Positions 39,768-49,418 of a stretch of 58,351 bases of DNA are shown here, piece by piece; position 1 is the stretch's first letter, and each line of letters opens with the position of its first letter. This DNA is from Nemertoderma westbladi. Lineage: Eukaryota > Xenacoelomorpha > Nemertodermatida > Nemertodermatidae. The translations under genes and the position numbers were made by a program. A model generated the notes under the pieces. That model ran no database searches, had not been told where the DNA came from, and saw nothing but the letters and a program-made list of their open reading frames with translations. The stretch is taken from the NCBI GenBank assembly GCA_032718475.1, contig JAUCBJ010004434.1, positions 1 through 58,351 on the forward strand, read 5' to 3'.

Positions 39768-40380
39768 CTGCAAAATACCAATTGGGGAAAACATCAAAGC
39801 AACTAACATGCACAATAGCACAGTGCGTCGTAATAATTCGATCAGTTATAAAAAATAAAATGATGTGTTTCTCTTAAAATGAGTATGTGGCATTGTAAAC
39901 ACGTAACTTTAAAAATCCCACCAGAAACTGGTGCCTACAACAACTGTTCTACTGTAGGTACAGTTAGATCAATTGCAACTGAAAACATATCAATCAGTCG
40001 CGATAAAATAAGGTAACAAATTTCATTACACCATAACCTGGAATATTGTGTCTTAATTCTCTTAATTCAGCCCCCCCCCACCCCCCCCAAATTCTTCTAC
40101 AAATCGAAAAGATATTGTATGAAATTTGAAACATAAATACCAGTTACACTGACGTTATTCTTATCATCAGTATACCTGTAGTGATTTTTTGGTACAGTAC
40201 TAATGGAAAGCTGACCATTCAAGGATTCAAAATTATGCAAAACCATTTGAATTTTGTCGGGAAATAGCTGAGATAGACTAGAGGGTGTTCTACGATTACA
40301 TGTTTTTAATTCACTGGTGGCCTTTTTATTCTATTAAATAAATACACCATGTTTTAGAACACGAGGTTAATGTGGACTTT

Positions 40381-40636
40381 ATAATCTCCTCTCAGTTTGG
40401 CATGGTTGAGTTGTTCTGAGAGAACCACTAATGTGGAAATGTGCGACACATTACGGTTCCACGCATAGGACGTGTGGAGTGGGAAATAATCCTAGCCAAG
40501 AGTGCGGTATAATCTCCTCTCAGTTTGGCATGGTTGAGTTGTTCTGAGAGAACCACTAATGTGGAAATGTGCGACACATTACGGTTCCACGCATAGGACG
40601 TGTGGAGTGGGAAATAATCCTAGCCAAGAGTGCGGT
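40381..40636. repeat. Perfect 128-bp tandem duplication with hairpin potential
   Basis: The block starting ATAATCTCCTCTCAGTTTGG is repeated exactly once at +128. Each copy can form three hairpins: CTCTCAG with CTGAGAG, AATGTG with CACATT, and CCACG with TGTGG. Whether this is a structured RNA gene or a chance fold in a repetitive element is open. It is intronic to PIEZO. Confidence 0.8.
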
Positions 40637-40890
40637 AGAGTTAGTGCGAGCAATTAAAAATCGTCTAAAGCTGTATAACTAAAACGTTATGTCATCGTTA
40701 AGGCCATCAATGACATTAGCTACATGGTCTTAGATAACTAAAATATACAGAGAGAAAAACTGGAAAGACATATTGATTGGAATTAAATTAACTTTATAAT
40801 CAGATTCGATTATAATATGTATGGGCAGTGCAATATAGAATCAATAATTATTTACAGTAACTTCTGTACTTCTCAATCCTAAAACATATA

Positions 40891-41229
40891 ATAGGGTTGG
40901 TGCGCGAAAAAATTGTTGGGCTAGAAACAATCGAATAAGGGGTAACAAGGTGCCCTGAATCGAGTGAAGGGGGTTTTTTTTTTGTAAAAACACGTGGGAA
41001 CGGTCTAAATGGCGGGTTTAAGTAAGTGCGGGAAGCCAATTTTGAAAATCGGCTGTGATTGGCTGATACATATTTGACGTCATTACGCAGTGCTCTGATA
41101 ATTTCTTATATTGGTTTCTATGGAGGGTGATTTTAGATCCATTAAAATACACATTTAATCTCAATCATTTCACACGTGGCTTATATCATATGTTTCTAGC
41201 CCAACAATTTTTTCGCGCACCAACCCTAT
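40891..41229. mobile_element. MITE with perfect 39-bp terminal inverted repeats
   Basis: The left end ATAGGGTTGGTGCGCGAAAA (40891-40929) has an exact complement at 41191-41229 ending TTCGCGCACCAACCCTAT. The 339-bp element encodes nothing. Perfect identity of the ends suggests recent insertion. No clear target-site duplication was identified. It lies between the two alternative PIEZO exons. Confidence 0.85.
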
Positions 41230-42536
41230 TCGAGTAGAAAAAAATACCCCGCTTAGAAAAAGGGAACTTTATAATGACTATGAATAATATAATATAATTG
41301 TTAACTGCTAGCAGACCTGGTGACTCGAAGTGTCTGGGACAATCAGAGGGTGGCGGCTCCTCGTGTGCCCATGACAACCGTTGGAGTCAGTACTTGAGGA
41401 GCGGTGCGACACAAGAAGACCGGAGGTGGGCATTTGGCACCCAGATGGTGTCTGGTACACCGAGGCCCAAATACATATCCGCCACCAATCCATTATAACC
41501 AAGCCACTGAATTAAGGCACTATATTCCAGGACATGGTGTATATACCTCTTTTCAAATAGACCTACTGTATAATCAATTTCGAAAAATTTGAAACTTGTT
41601 TGTTTATGTTTAGTCTCACATAATGTAGAATGCCATCCATGCAATAACGGAACTACAGTATCCTGTTTGAGCTCCCGTGCCTGGTAGGATTTATTTATTC
41701 TATATTACCTTGTTAATACCCCAAAAAAGTCTATAAAAATATATTCGGATCACTTTCAATTTTATGTTTCTTTTCTTTGGATTTGGCTGGTACAAAATTT
41801 GAAGCTTAACACTATGTACTTCTTCTCTACAAAAATGGGGGTATGTAACCCAGTCTATCAGATTTGTCGACCCAAAAAACCTATATTCCCAAAAAATACC
41901 CAGCCATATGATAAAATATTGTAATTTTTAAACTAAAACAAAAAAATAAATTACACCTAAATTAAATAGAGCAATCCCAATTTTATTCGGTAACATTAGT
42001 GGAAATTATTACATTGCCCGGCAGTGGAATTATATAATTTTTATTTATAAATTACCTTAATATATCGGTAATTTTTTGATATTTAAAAATTTGATGCGAC
42101 TTCTAGTTTCCGAGATATAGCAATTAATGTGTAACACACCAGTGTAAATATTACTCATTCCCCATTGAATCACAGCTTATTGTGAAATTAATTAAATTAT
42201 TCTGGAACATTTACTAACTTGCTACTTACTCTCCCCTACTGTTCCTTTTGTTTCGCTTGTGTTATGCAAATGACTCGAATATAAGTCATAATGTAATTAA
42301 ATTAGCGACAATTTTGGACATTATTGCCATCGTTATTCACCAGGAATATCATACCAGGCACGATTGCTCCAAAAGGATATAACACAAAAAACATACTGAA
42401 GAAGCTAAGGGAAGCATAGTTGGAAGTTAAGAGCAAAAATACATGCATCGATTTAATGAGAAAAGGTAACACGATAATCTGAACAATTCATGCAGTTAGT
42501 ATGATGTAATTGATTAGAAATAGAGATTAGGCTTAC

Positions 42537-42643
42537 CATTACGCCACTTGAGGGTGTTATTGATACCGATCAATTCAGTTGTTATAACTTTACTCATCGT
42601 TGAACGAGTTCGAATAAATTTTGGGAAGACTTCCCTTAAAGGA
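42537..42643 (-). CDS. PIEZO: PIEZO alternative cap exon a
   Basis: This is a 107-nt exon with acceptor CTGCCTTCTTCCTCAG and donor AATG/GTAAGC, both stronger than those of exon b. It starts with one base that completes Ile and ends with one base. It encodes PLREVFPKFIRTRSTMS followed by KVITTELIGINNTLKWRN. The first half is clearly homologous to exon b (PLxxxFPKxIRTR); the second half is different and six residues longer. It adds an NNT glycosylation sequon, and joining to the next exon makes a second one (NAS). Splicing this exon would therefore change the extracellular cap surface while keeping the frame. Confidence 0.88.
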
Positions 42644-43034
42644 CTGAGGAAGAAGGCAGTGGAAAACGTCATGTAAAAGGAACAGATGCAATCAGTGGAT
42701 GGAATATTAATGATTATATGAAGAGAAAATGATAAGGTGGTGGATGAGGAACACTGGGATGATGATAGTTTATGATGAAAAGTATGAAAATATGTTTAAA
42801 AAAAAGTTTAAAATAATATGAAAATTTCAATCAATTTAAGGAAGCAATTGAAATGAAAAGGAAAGCTATAAATCAAGCTGATATCCTCATATTTGAGTAT
42901 ATTAGATATTATATGAAAAAATTATACGTAAAATTGGAAAGATAAACTTGAAATGGTAATATTTGTAAAACTTCCTGAACTATTCAATATAATCTCCTAC
43001 TTGCTAACATCATATTCATAGGCATATAACGTAC

Positions 43035-43182
43035 ATCGGTTTGGCTTTCCAATCGCCCCTGAGCATAATGCTAAGCCATTGTCTTACAGGGAAACCGTGT
43101 TGGAGTTTGCTTGAGTACTTCCCAGTCACATATTCAGTCATTAAACTGGTTATCAGTGGTCGTACGAATCGCCACTCAAAAT
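43035..43182 (-). CDS. PIEZO: PIEZO exon: mid cap domain
   Basis: This is a 148-nt exon with acceptor TTTATTTATCCTCTTAG and donor CGAT/GTACGT. It encodes DFEWRFVRPLITSL, then MTEYVTGKYSSKLQHG and VRQWLSIMLRG. It aligns with the PIEZO cap region having an FxWxFxR strand followed by a TVE-type strand and a small helix. An earlier GTAAGA lies in the exon (43087), but only the GTACGT donor gives the phase needed by both downstream exons. This is the least conserved cap exon, and its 3' border rests mainly on phase. Confidence 0.78.
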
Positions 43183-43599
43183 CTAAGAGGATAAATAAAT
43201 TACGTACATATAGCATACTCACATATTTCTGTTGATTTTACTGCTCAGGCTAAAATTGTACAGAACACCATTTAGAATAAAATTTACTGTACACCAGCTT
43301 ATAACACAAGCACATACAACACCCAAATAAAGGGACAAGTCGCATACGAAATCTACTTTCGCGTTTATTGTTTTGGTTAGAAGACACCGCCACTGCAACC
43401 TGCAACTTTCACTCAATTTTAATCACATTCTTAAATTATTACTTTTCCAAACACAAGGTCATTCGCGAAAATTTACTCCATTAACTCACGACAACATTCA
43501 AAGAAATACTTACATTGTGACATAGGAAATATAAACAACAGTATATATTTTGTAGTTGTATATAATTATTGCTTTACAGTCTCATATTCGTTATGTTAC

Positions 43600-43750
43600 C
43601 AATAATTATGTCTTTTTCCGACATCAGTAGTTTCGTTTCCAAGGCTTTCCTCGCCGGGGGACTTATTCCCCATTGTGACGTAGAGTTTCCGCTAACTAAT
43701 ATTCGGGTTATATCTTTGGGTTCGTAGTTCATAAGGAATGTAAGTGAATC
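43600..43750 (-). CDS. PIEZO: PIEZO exon: proximal cap domain
   Basis: This is a 151-nt exon in phase 0 at its start, ending with one base at G/GTAACA. It encodes FLMNYEPKDITRILVSGN, then STSQWGISPPARKALETK. SPP after the W-x-I pair is diagnostic for the PIEZO cap. It has one NST glycosylation sequon. The acceptor is ATTCCTCGTTTAG. Confidence 0.9.
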
Positions 43751-44091
43751 CTAAACGAGGAATATGAATAGTAAATGTTAAAGAAGAACGAGGTTGGGGC
43801 ACTAATTATTAACAACAACATTTTCTACATAATTATCTGAACGACAACTCTATTTCAGTATCAATAAAACAGCCCATCTATCTGCGGCGCTAATAATAAT
43901 TATTGCTTTAAAGCATCCATTTTTCATAAAAAAAGAAATGGTCAACACGTTGTAGAAAAATTTCCGCCCAAAACGATACAGTTATAATTTTGAAAGTTTA
44001 TTTATAATATGATCGAAATCACACCCAACCTAGCAAAAAGTACAAAGTTATAATGAATACAAAACTAAGTTGTTAAATATAACATTCTTAC

Positions 44092-44225
44092 GGGATTATC
44101 TTCTAAATTATATTTCTCTTTAAACTCGACGAATGTCTCTTCGGTTAAAGCAGTTATTGTATCCTCTCTGGCCATCATCTTGAATATAGGTTGATATCCG
44201 CCAACAGTAACCATACATTCTAATG
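44092..44225 (-). CDS. PIEZO: PIEZO exon: outer helix to cap junction
   Basis: This is a 134-nt exon with acceptor GTATATTTGCAG and donor CCC/GTAAGA. It encodes LECMVTVGGYQPIFKMMAR then a helical acidic stretch ending NLEDNP. GGYQPIF is near-identical to vertebrate PIEZO2. The 18-bp array ends about 10 nt upstream of its acceptor, so the branch point must lie within repeat units. Confidence 0.95.
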
Positions 44226-44235
44226 CTGCAAATAT

Positions 44236-46298
44236 ACAATACAACAGAGTCAACCAATACAACAGAGTCAACCAATACAACAGAGTCAACCAATACAACA
44301 GAGTCAACCAATACAACAGAGTCAACCAATACAACAGAGTCAACCAATACAACAGAGTCAACCAATACAACAGAGTCAACCAATACAACAGAGTCAACAA
44401 ATACAACAGAGTCAACTAATACAACAGAGTCAACCAATACAACAGAGTCAACCAATACAACAGAGTCAACAAATACAACAGAGTCAACCAATACAACAGA
44501 GTCAACCAATACAACAGAGTCAACCAATACAACAGAGTCAACCAATACAACAGAGTCAACCAATACAACAGAGTCAACCAATACAACAGAGTCAACAAAT
44601 ACAACAGAGTCAACCAATACAACAGAGTCAACCAATACAACAGAGCCAACCAATACAACAGAGTCAACAAATACAACAGAGTCAACCAATACAACAGAGT
44701 CAACCAATACAACAGAGTCAACCAATACAACAGAGTCAACCAATACAACAGAGTCAACCAATACAACAGAGTCAACCAATACAACAGAGTCAACCAATAC
44801 AACAGAGTCAACCAATACAACAGAGTCAACCAATACAACAGAGTCAACCAATATAACAGAGTCAACCAATACAACAGAGTCAACCAATACAACAGAGTCA
44901 ACAAATACAACAGAGTCAACTAATACAACAGAGTCAACCAATACAACAGAGTGAACCAATACAACAGAGTCAACCAATACAACAGAGTCAACAAATACAA
45001 CAGAGTCAACAAATACAACAGAGTCAACAAATACAACAGAGTCAACCAATACAACAGAGTCAACCAATACAACAGAGTCAACCAATACAACAGAGTCAAC
45101 CAATACAACAGAGTCAACCAATACAACAGAGTCAACAAATACAACAGAGTCAACCAATACAACAGAGTCAACAAATACAACAGAGTCAACCAATACAACA
45201 GAGTCAACCAATACAACAGAGTCAACCAATACAACAGAGTCAACAAATACAACAGAGTCAACTAATACAACAGAGTCAACCAATACAACAGAGTGAACCA
45301 ATACAACAGAGTGAACCAATACAACAGAGTCAACCAATAAAACAGAGTCAACCACCATTACAACAGAGTCAACCAATACAACAGAGTCAACCAATACAAC
45401 AGAGTCAACCAATACAACAGAGTCAATCAATACAACAGAGCCAACCAATACAAAAGAGTCAACCAATACAACAGAGTCAACCAATACAACAGAGTCAACC
45501 AATACAACAGAGTCAACCAATACAACAGAGTCAACCAATACAACAGAGTCAACCAATACAACAGAGTCAATCAATACAACAGAGCCAACCAATACAAAAG
45601 AGTCAACCAATACAACAGAGTCAACCAATACAACAGAGTCAACCAATACAACAGAGTCAACAAATACAACAGAGTCAACCAATACAACAGAGTCAACCAA
45701 TACAAAAGAGTCAACCAATACAACAGAGTGAACCAATACAACAGAGTGAACCAATACAACAGAGTCAACCAATAAAACAGAGTCAACCACCATTACAACA
45801 GAGTCAACCAATACAACAGAGTCAACAAATACAACAGAGTCAACCAATACAACAGAGTCAACCAATACAAAAGAGTCAACCAATACAACAGAGTCAACCA
45901 ATACAACAGAGTCAACCAATACAACAGAGTCAACCAATACAACAGAGTGAACCAATACAACAGAGTGAACCAATACAACAGAGTCAACCAATAAAACAGA
46001 GTCAACCACCATTACAACAGAGTCAACCAATACAACAGAGTCAACAAATACAACAGAGTCAACCAATACAACAGAGTCAACCAATACAAAAGAGTCAACC
46101 AATACAACAGAGTCAACCAATACAACAGAGTCAACCAATACAACAGAGTCAACCAATACAACAGAGTGAACCAATACAACAGAGTGAACCAATACAACAG
46201 AGTCAACCAATAAAACAGAGTCAACCACCATTACAACAGAGTCAACCAATACAACAGAGTCAACCAATACAACAGAGTCAATCAATACAACAGAGTCA
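44236..46298. repeat. 18-bp minisatellite, about 115 units, abutting a PIEZO 3' splice site
   Basis: On the gene strand the unit is GGTTGACTCTGTTGTATT, a TTGAC branch-point-like word followed by a pyrimidine-rich stretch. In the whole array the gene strand has AG only in three TTAG variants (near 44415, 44930 and 45262), far fewer than expected for 2 kb. Marker variants (CCACCATTAC, CAATAAAACAG, GAGTGAACC) show a 219-bp higher-order repeat at about 45786, 46005 and 46224, with an earlier related block at 45351. ORFs on both strands (up to 798 codons) are by-products of the 18-bp period. Confidence 0.97.
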
Positions 46299-46316
46299 AG
46301 GCGCGACTGTGGATAA

Positions 46317-46652
46317 CCGGGCTTACAAGGCCCCACAGACGCCAGTGGAGAAACTGGCTTACAAGGCCCAACAGGAGCCAGTGGAGAACCGGGCTTACAA
46401 GGCCCCACAGGCGCCAGTGAAGAACCGGGCTTACAAGGCCCCACAGGCGCCAGTGGAGAACCGGGCTTACAAGGCCCCACAGGCGCCAGTGGAGAACCGG
46501 GCTTAAAATGCCCCACAGGCGCCAGTGGAGAACCGGGCTTACAAGGCCCCCCAGGCGCCAGTCTTCTTCCTGATGATGAACAGTTTTTTGACTTAAGGTG
46601 CTATGCTGGGTCCCCCAGCACTAGTGTGTCCGCCAGCACTGTGTATGGCTGA
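46317..46652 (+). pseudogene. Collagen-like Gly-X-Y fragment (36-bp repeat), decayed
   Basis: On the plus strand, opposite to PIEZO, an open frame from just after TAA (46314) to TGA (46650-46652) reads about seven 36-bp units of [12 protein letters not shown], that is Gly-X-Y triplets as in collagen. Then follows a non-collagenous tail, [17 protein letters not shown]. Glycines are broken at three places (TDAS, SEEP, LKCPT), no ATG starts the frame, and the tail runs into the first 70-bp unit. It could be a captured collagen exon or a minisatellite that resembles collagen by chance. I favour a decayed fragment. Confidence 0.5.
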
Positions 46653-47722
46653 CCATGAGATCTGGGGGTGCTATGCTGGGTCCCCCAGCACTAGTGTGTC
46701 CGCCAGCACTGTGTATGGCTGACCATGAGATCTGGGGGTGCTATGCTGGGTCCCCCAGCACTAGTGTGTCCGCCAGCACTGTGTATGGCTGACCATGAGA
46801 TCTGGGGGTGCTATGCTGGGTCCCCCAGCACTAGTGTGTCCGCCAGCACTGTGTATGGCTGACCATGAGATCTAGGGGTGCTATGCTGGGTCCCCCAGCA
46901 CTAGTGTGTCCGCCAGCACTGTGTATGGCTGACCATGAGATCTGGGGGTGCTATGCTGGGTCCCCCAGCACTAGTGTGTCCGCCAGCACTGTGTATGGCT
47001 GACCATGAGATCTGGGCGTGCTATGCTGGGTCCCCCAGCACTAGTGTGTCCGCCAGCACTGTGTATGGCTGACCATGAGATCTGGGGGTGCTATGCTGGG
47101 TCCCCCAGCACTAGTGTGTCCGCCAGCACTGTGTATGGCTGACCATGAGATCTGGGGGTGATATGCTGGGTCCCCCAGCACTAGTGTGTCCGCCAGCACT
47201 GTGTATGGCTGACCATGAGATCTGGGGGTGCTATGCTGGGTCCCCCAGCACTAGTGTGTCCGCCAGCACTGTGTATGGCTGACCATGAGATCTAGGGGTG
47301 CTATGCTGGGTCCCCCAGCACTAGTGTGTCCGCCAGCACTGTGTATGGCTGACCATGAGATCTGGGGGTGCTATGCTGGGTCCCCCAGCACTAGTGTGTC
47401 CGCCAGCACTGTGTATGGCTGACCATGAGATCTGGGCGTGCTATGCTGGGTCCCCCAGCACTAGTGTGTCCGCCAGCACTGTGTATGGCTGACCGTGAGA
47501 TCTGGGGGTGCTATGCTGGGTCCCCCAGCACTAGTGTGTCCGCCAGCACTGTGTATGGCTGACCATGAGATCTGGGGGTGCTATGCTGGGTCCCCCAGCA
47601 CTAGTGTGTCCGCCAGCACTGTGTATGGCTGACCATGAGATCTGGGGGTGCTATGCTGGGTCCCCCAGCACTAGTGTGTCCGCCAGCACTGTGTATGGCT
47701 GACCGTGAGATCTGGGGGGTGT
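46598..47722. repeat. 70-bp satellite, about 16 units, with 420-bp higher order
   Basis: The unit contains GCTATGCTGGGTCCCCCAGC (a hairpin, GCTGGG with CCCAGC), ACTAGTGTGTCCGCCAGCAC and TGTGTATGGCTGACCATGAG. It is almost invariant. The variants TCTAGGGGTG (46871 and 47291) and TCTGGGCGTG (47011 and 47431) recur exactly 420 bp apart, six units. The array starts about 33 nt inside the intron from the donor of the exon at 47755. Confidence 0.97.
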
Positions 47723-47754
47723 TATGATGTGTTATGTTGTTAATTTATACTAAC

Positions 47755-47905
47755 CGCTAGGAGGGTTGTCTAAACTAATCCGATTTAATAAACTCATAAA
47801 CAATAATGGGAACCAAACGATAAAAAACAATGTGAACACCGCCATTCCGCCCTTCATGTATTTGCCCATTGTCGATTTGGTTTCTGCTTTTTTGCTAGGA
47901 AAATC
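47755..47905 (-). CDS. PIEZO: PIEZO exon: outer pore helix
   Basis: This is a 151-nt exon with acceptor TTTATTTTTTTAG and donor AGCG/GTTAGT. It encodes a Lys-rich start, then KYMKGGMAVFTLFFIVWFPL and LFMSLLNRISLDNPP. WFPLLFMSL is a hallmark of the PIEZO outer helix. The intron 3' of it is 3.5 kb and holds three arrays (70-bp, collagen-like 36-bp, 18-bp). Confidence 0.95.
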
Positions 47906-48005
47906 CTAAAAAAATAAAGTTAAAATTAGCGCATCGCATTGATTCTTTCAACGAAACCGCAATGTTTATAAGGAGTACGGCGGCGAAGCGGGGCCTTAGA
48001 CTTAC

Positions 48006-48153
48006 GTCGTCAAACTTTTCTTCACATTTCATTATATATATTTGCGCGTAAATGTCCTCCATTTGTAGCCAATGGGTTAGTGACAAGGTTGTTTCTGTAA
48101 ACATCCAATCCATTAGGGTGCGTAATTCCAAAACAAACGGCAGAGTTGTAAAT
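48006..48153 (-). CDS. PIEZO: PIEZO exon: anchor domain
   Basis: This is a 148-nt exon with acceptor GTTTCATTAG and donor GAC/GTAAGT. It encodes FTTLPFVLELRTLMDWMF, then TETTLSLTHWLQMEDIYAQI. The MDWxxTxTTLSL and EDIYA motifs define the anchor that connects the blades to the pore. Phase fits exactly with both neighbours. Confidence 0.95.
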
Positions 48154-48417
48154 CTAATGAAACAACGAAAAAATACAAGTTATAACACTAATGATAAAAA
48201 CATAGATAAAGTAAATTATAAGTATATTATGCATCACTTTATATCCCACCATTCTATAAAGAACCACTTATTCCTATAGTTATTAAAACGCCGGGATATA
48301 AATAACAATATATTATCCCCCAACTTCTCGTATAATTTGACATTGAAGATAATGTTTAGGAATACAATTATATTGTTATGTTAACTAACTAAGAAGTGCA
48401 ACCCTTTGCTTGCTAAC

Positions 48418-48576
48418 CCTTTGAATAGAATCATATTGAGGATGGAGTATTTCTTTGTTAGGAAGTTTCCAAGGATTCTCGTTGGATAGCCACACTTTAT
48501 CTGATAGGCAGAAAGTCCGAAATAAATGCAGCGAACGAAATACCACATCTGTGCTGGGAGATTCTCTGTAAACTGC
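48418..48576 (-). CDS. PIEZO: PIEZO exon: last peripheral blade helix and anchor start
   Basis: This is a 159-nt exon with acceptor GTGTCTGTTTCTCAG and donor AAAGG/GTTAGC. It encodes QFTENLPAQMWYFVRCIYFG, then LSAYQIKCGYPTRILGN and FLTKKYS. CGYPTRILGNFLTKKY is identical to vertebrate PIEZO1. The donor is weak except for GT but is required by phase and homology. Confidence 0.95.
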
Positions 48577-48748
48577 CTGAGAAACAGACACAAATGTGTA
48601 AACAATATAATAGTGAAGCAAGAGTGATCGATACTAAGGACAATCAATCCGATAACCTCGGCTCTGTTGCATTGCGCCCAAATGAACCATCCTAAAATAT
48701 ATTTTACCCTCTATATCATTAAGAATCCACCATAAACCGTATCATCTA

Positions 48749-48765
48749 CCCCCCCCCCCCCCCCC
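48749..48765. repeat. C homopolymer, 17 nt, in a PIEZO intron
   Basis: A run of 17 C is followed after one T by further C-rich sequence. In the transcript it is a G run, which can act as an intronic splicing enhancer in animals; no specific role is shown here. Confidence 0.85.
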
Positions 48766-48927
48766 TCCCCCTCATTTTAAAACTCCGCCTTATAACTAAC
48801 TATTCTATTTAATTTCATTGTGCGTAATGTGTTGTGTGATATCGCACTTTTTTTCTTATAAATTTGTCAATATGTTTGGAGTAAAGAATTCAATACAAAA
48901 CATATTGCAGTAGTTTCACCTACTTAC

Positions 48928-49139
48928 TTGTCTGTTATCATCGGTAAGAGGAAAAACAACCAGATGTGGATGACAGCGACCAGAAAGATCTGAAAGAGAA
49001 ACTTCCCGAGGACGAACTTTCGGAGATATAAAGCTCTATCGATAATAATAATAACGAACTGCAGTAGGAGCAGCAATAGGAAGGTCTCGGGAATTTTGTT
49101 CTCTGACAAGTTTTTCGTCATGTCTCCACCACCAGTTGA
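48928..49139 (-). CDS. PIEZO: PIEZO exon: terminal blade transmembrane helices
   Basis: This is a 212-nt exon with acceptor TTTTCCATTCGTAG and donor GACAA/GTAAGT. After STGGGDMTKNLSENKIPETF it encodes LLLLLLQFVIIIIDRALYLR and FLFQIFLVAVIHIWLFFLLP. The DRALYLRKxVLGK motif and the IHxWxFFxLP helix are typical of PIEZO. The internal ATG at 49119-49121 is not a start. Confidence 0.95.
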
Positions 49140-49418
49140 CTACGAATGGAAAACAATAACAATTTATTTATCGCATTAAATGTTTACATCACTGATAATA
49201 AATTGAAACACAAGTTACGATATATATTAAATAGATATTGGTTACAAATGGGTGTACCGGTATTGGCGGTATTCGTATACAATCTTTTGAGAATTTCACA
49301 GAGTAATAAAATTAACGATCAGTTCGGGATAAGTTGTAAACCAACCGATTTTAAACAGTTGTTTTTAATTTATAATATTTATTTATAATATTAAAATAAA
49401 GGCTAAAAAAACACTTAC

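Larger units (their letters stand above)
39768..42536. other. Intron between the two alternative cap exons
   Basis: About 2.8 kb. It holds a partial copy of the CCTGGAATAT element (near 40038), sequence related to the 4131-4453 fold-back (near 40226-40370), a 128-bp tandem duplication, a MITE with perfect 39-bp inverted repeats, and a GC-richer stretch at 41290-41500. That stretch reads on plus as an ORF ending GTQMVSGTPRPKYISATNPL; I do not recognise it. No further copy of the FPKxIRTR exon was found here. Confidence 0.6.

Noticed and set aside
41387-41644. Minus-strand ORF with VPDTIWVP, reminiscent of Cys-loop receptors
   Set aside because: The match is about eight residues only, with no flanking receptor motifs or splice borders.
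43082-43088. Internal GTAAGA as donor of the exon at 43182
   Set aside because: It gives phase 0, which would read exon a into a stop, whereas GTACGT at 43029-43034 gives the phase required by both alternative exons and retains the conserved helix VRQWLSIML.
43219-43416. Minus-strand ORF between PIEZO cap exons as an additional exon
   Set aside because: The sequence has no PIEZO similarity and the neighbouring exons already join in phase without it.
44120-46516. 798-codon minus-strand ORF of VDSVVL repeats and the plus-strand NTTEST ORF
   Set aside because: 18-bp periodicity makes several frames open. The minus ORF enters the true PIEZO exon (44092-44225) in the wrong frame, so it is not the gene product.
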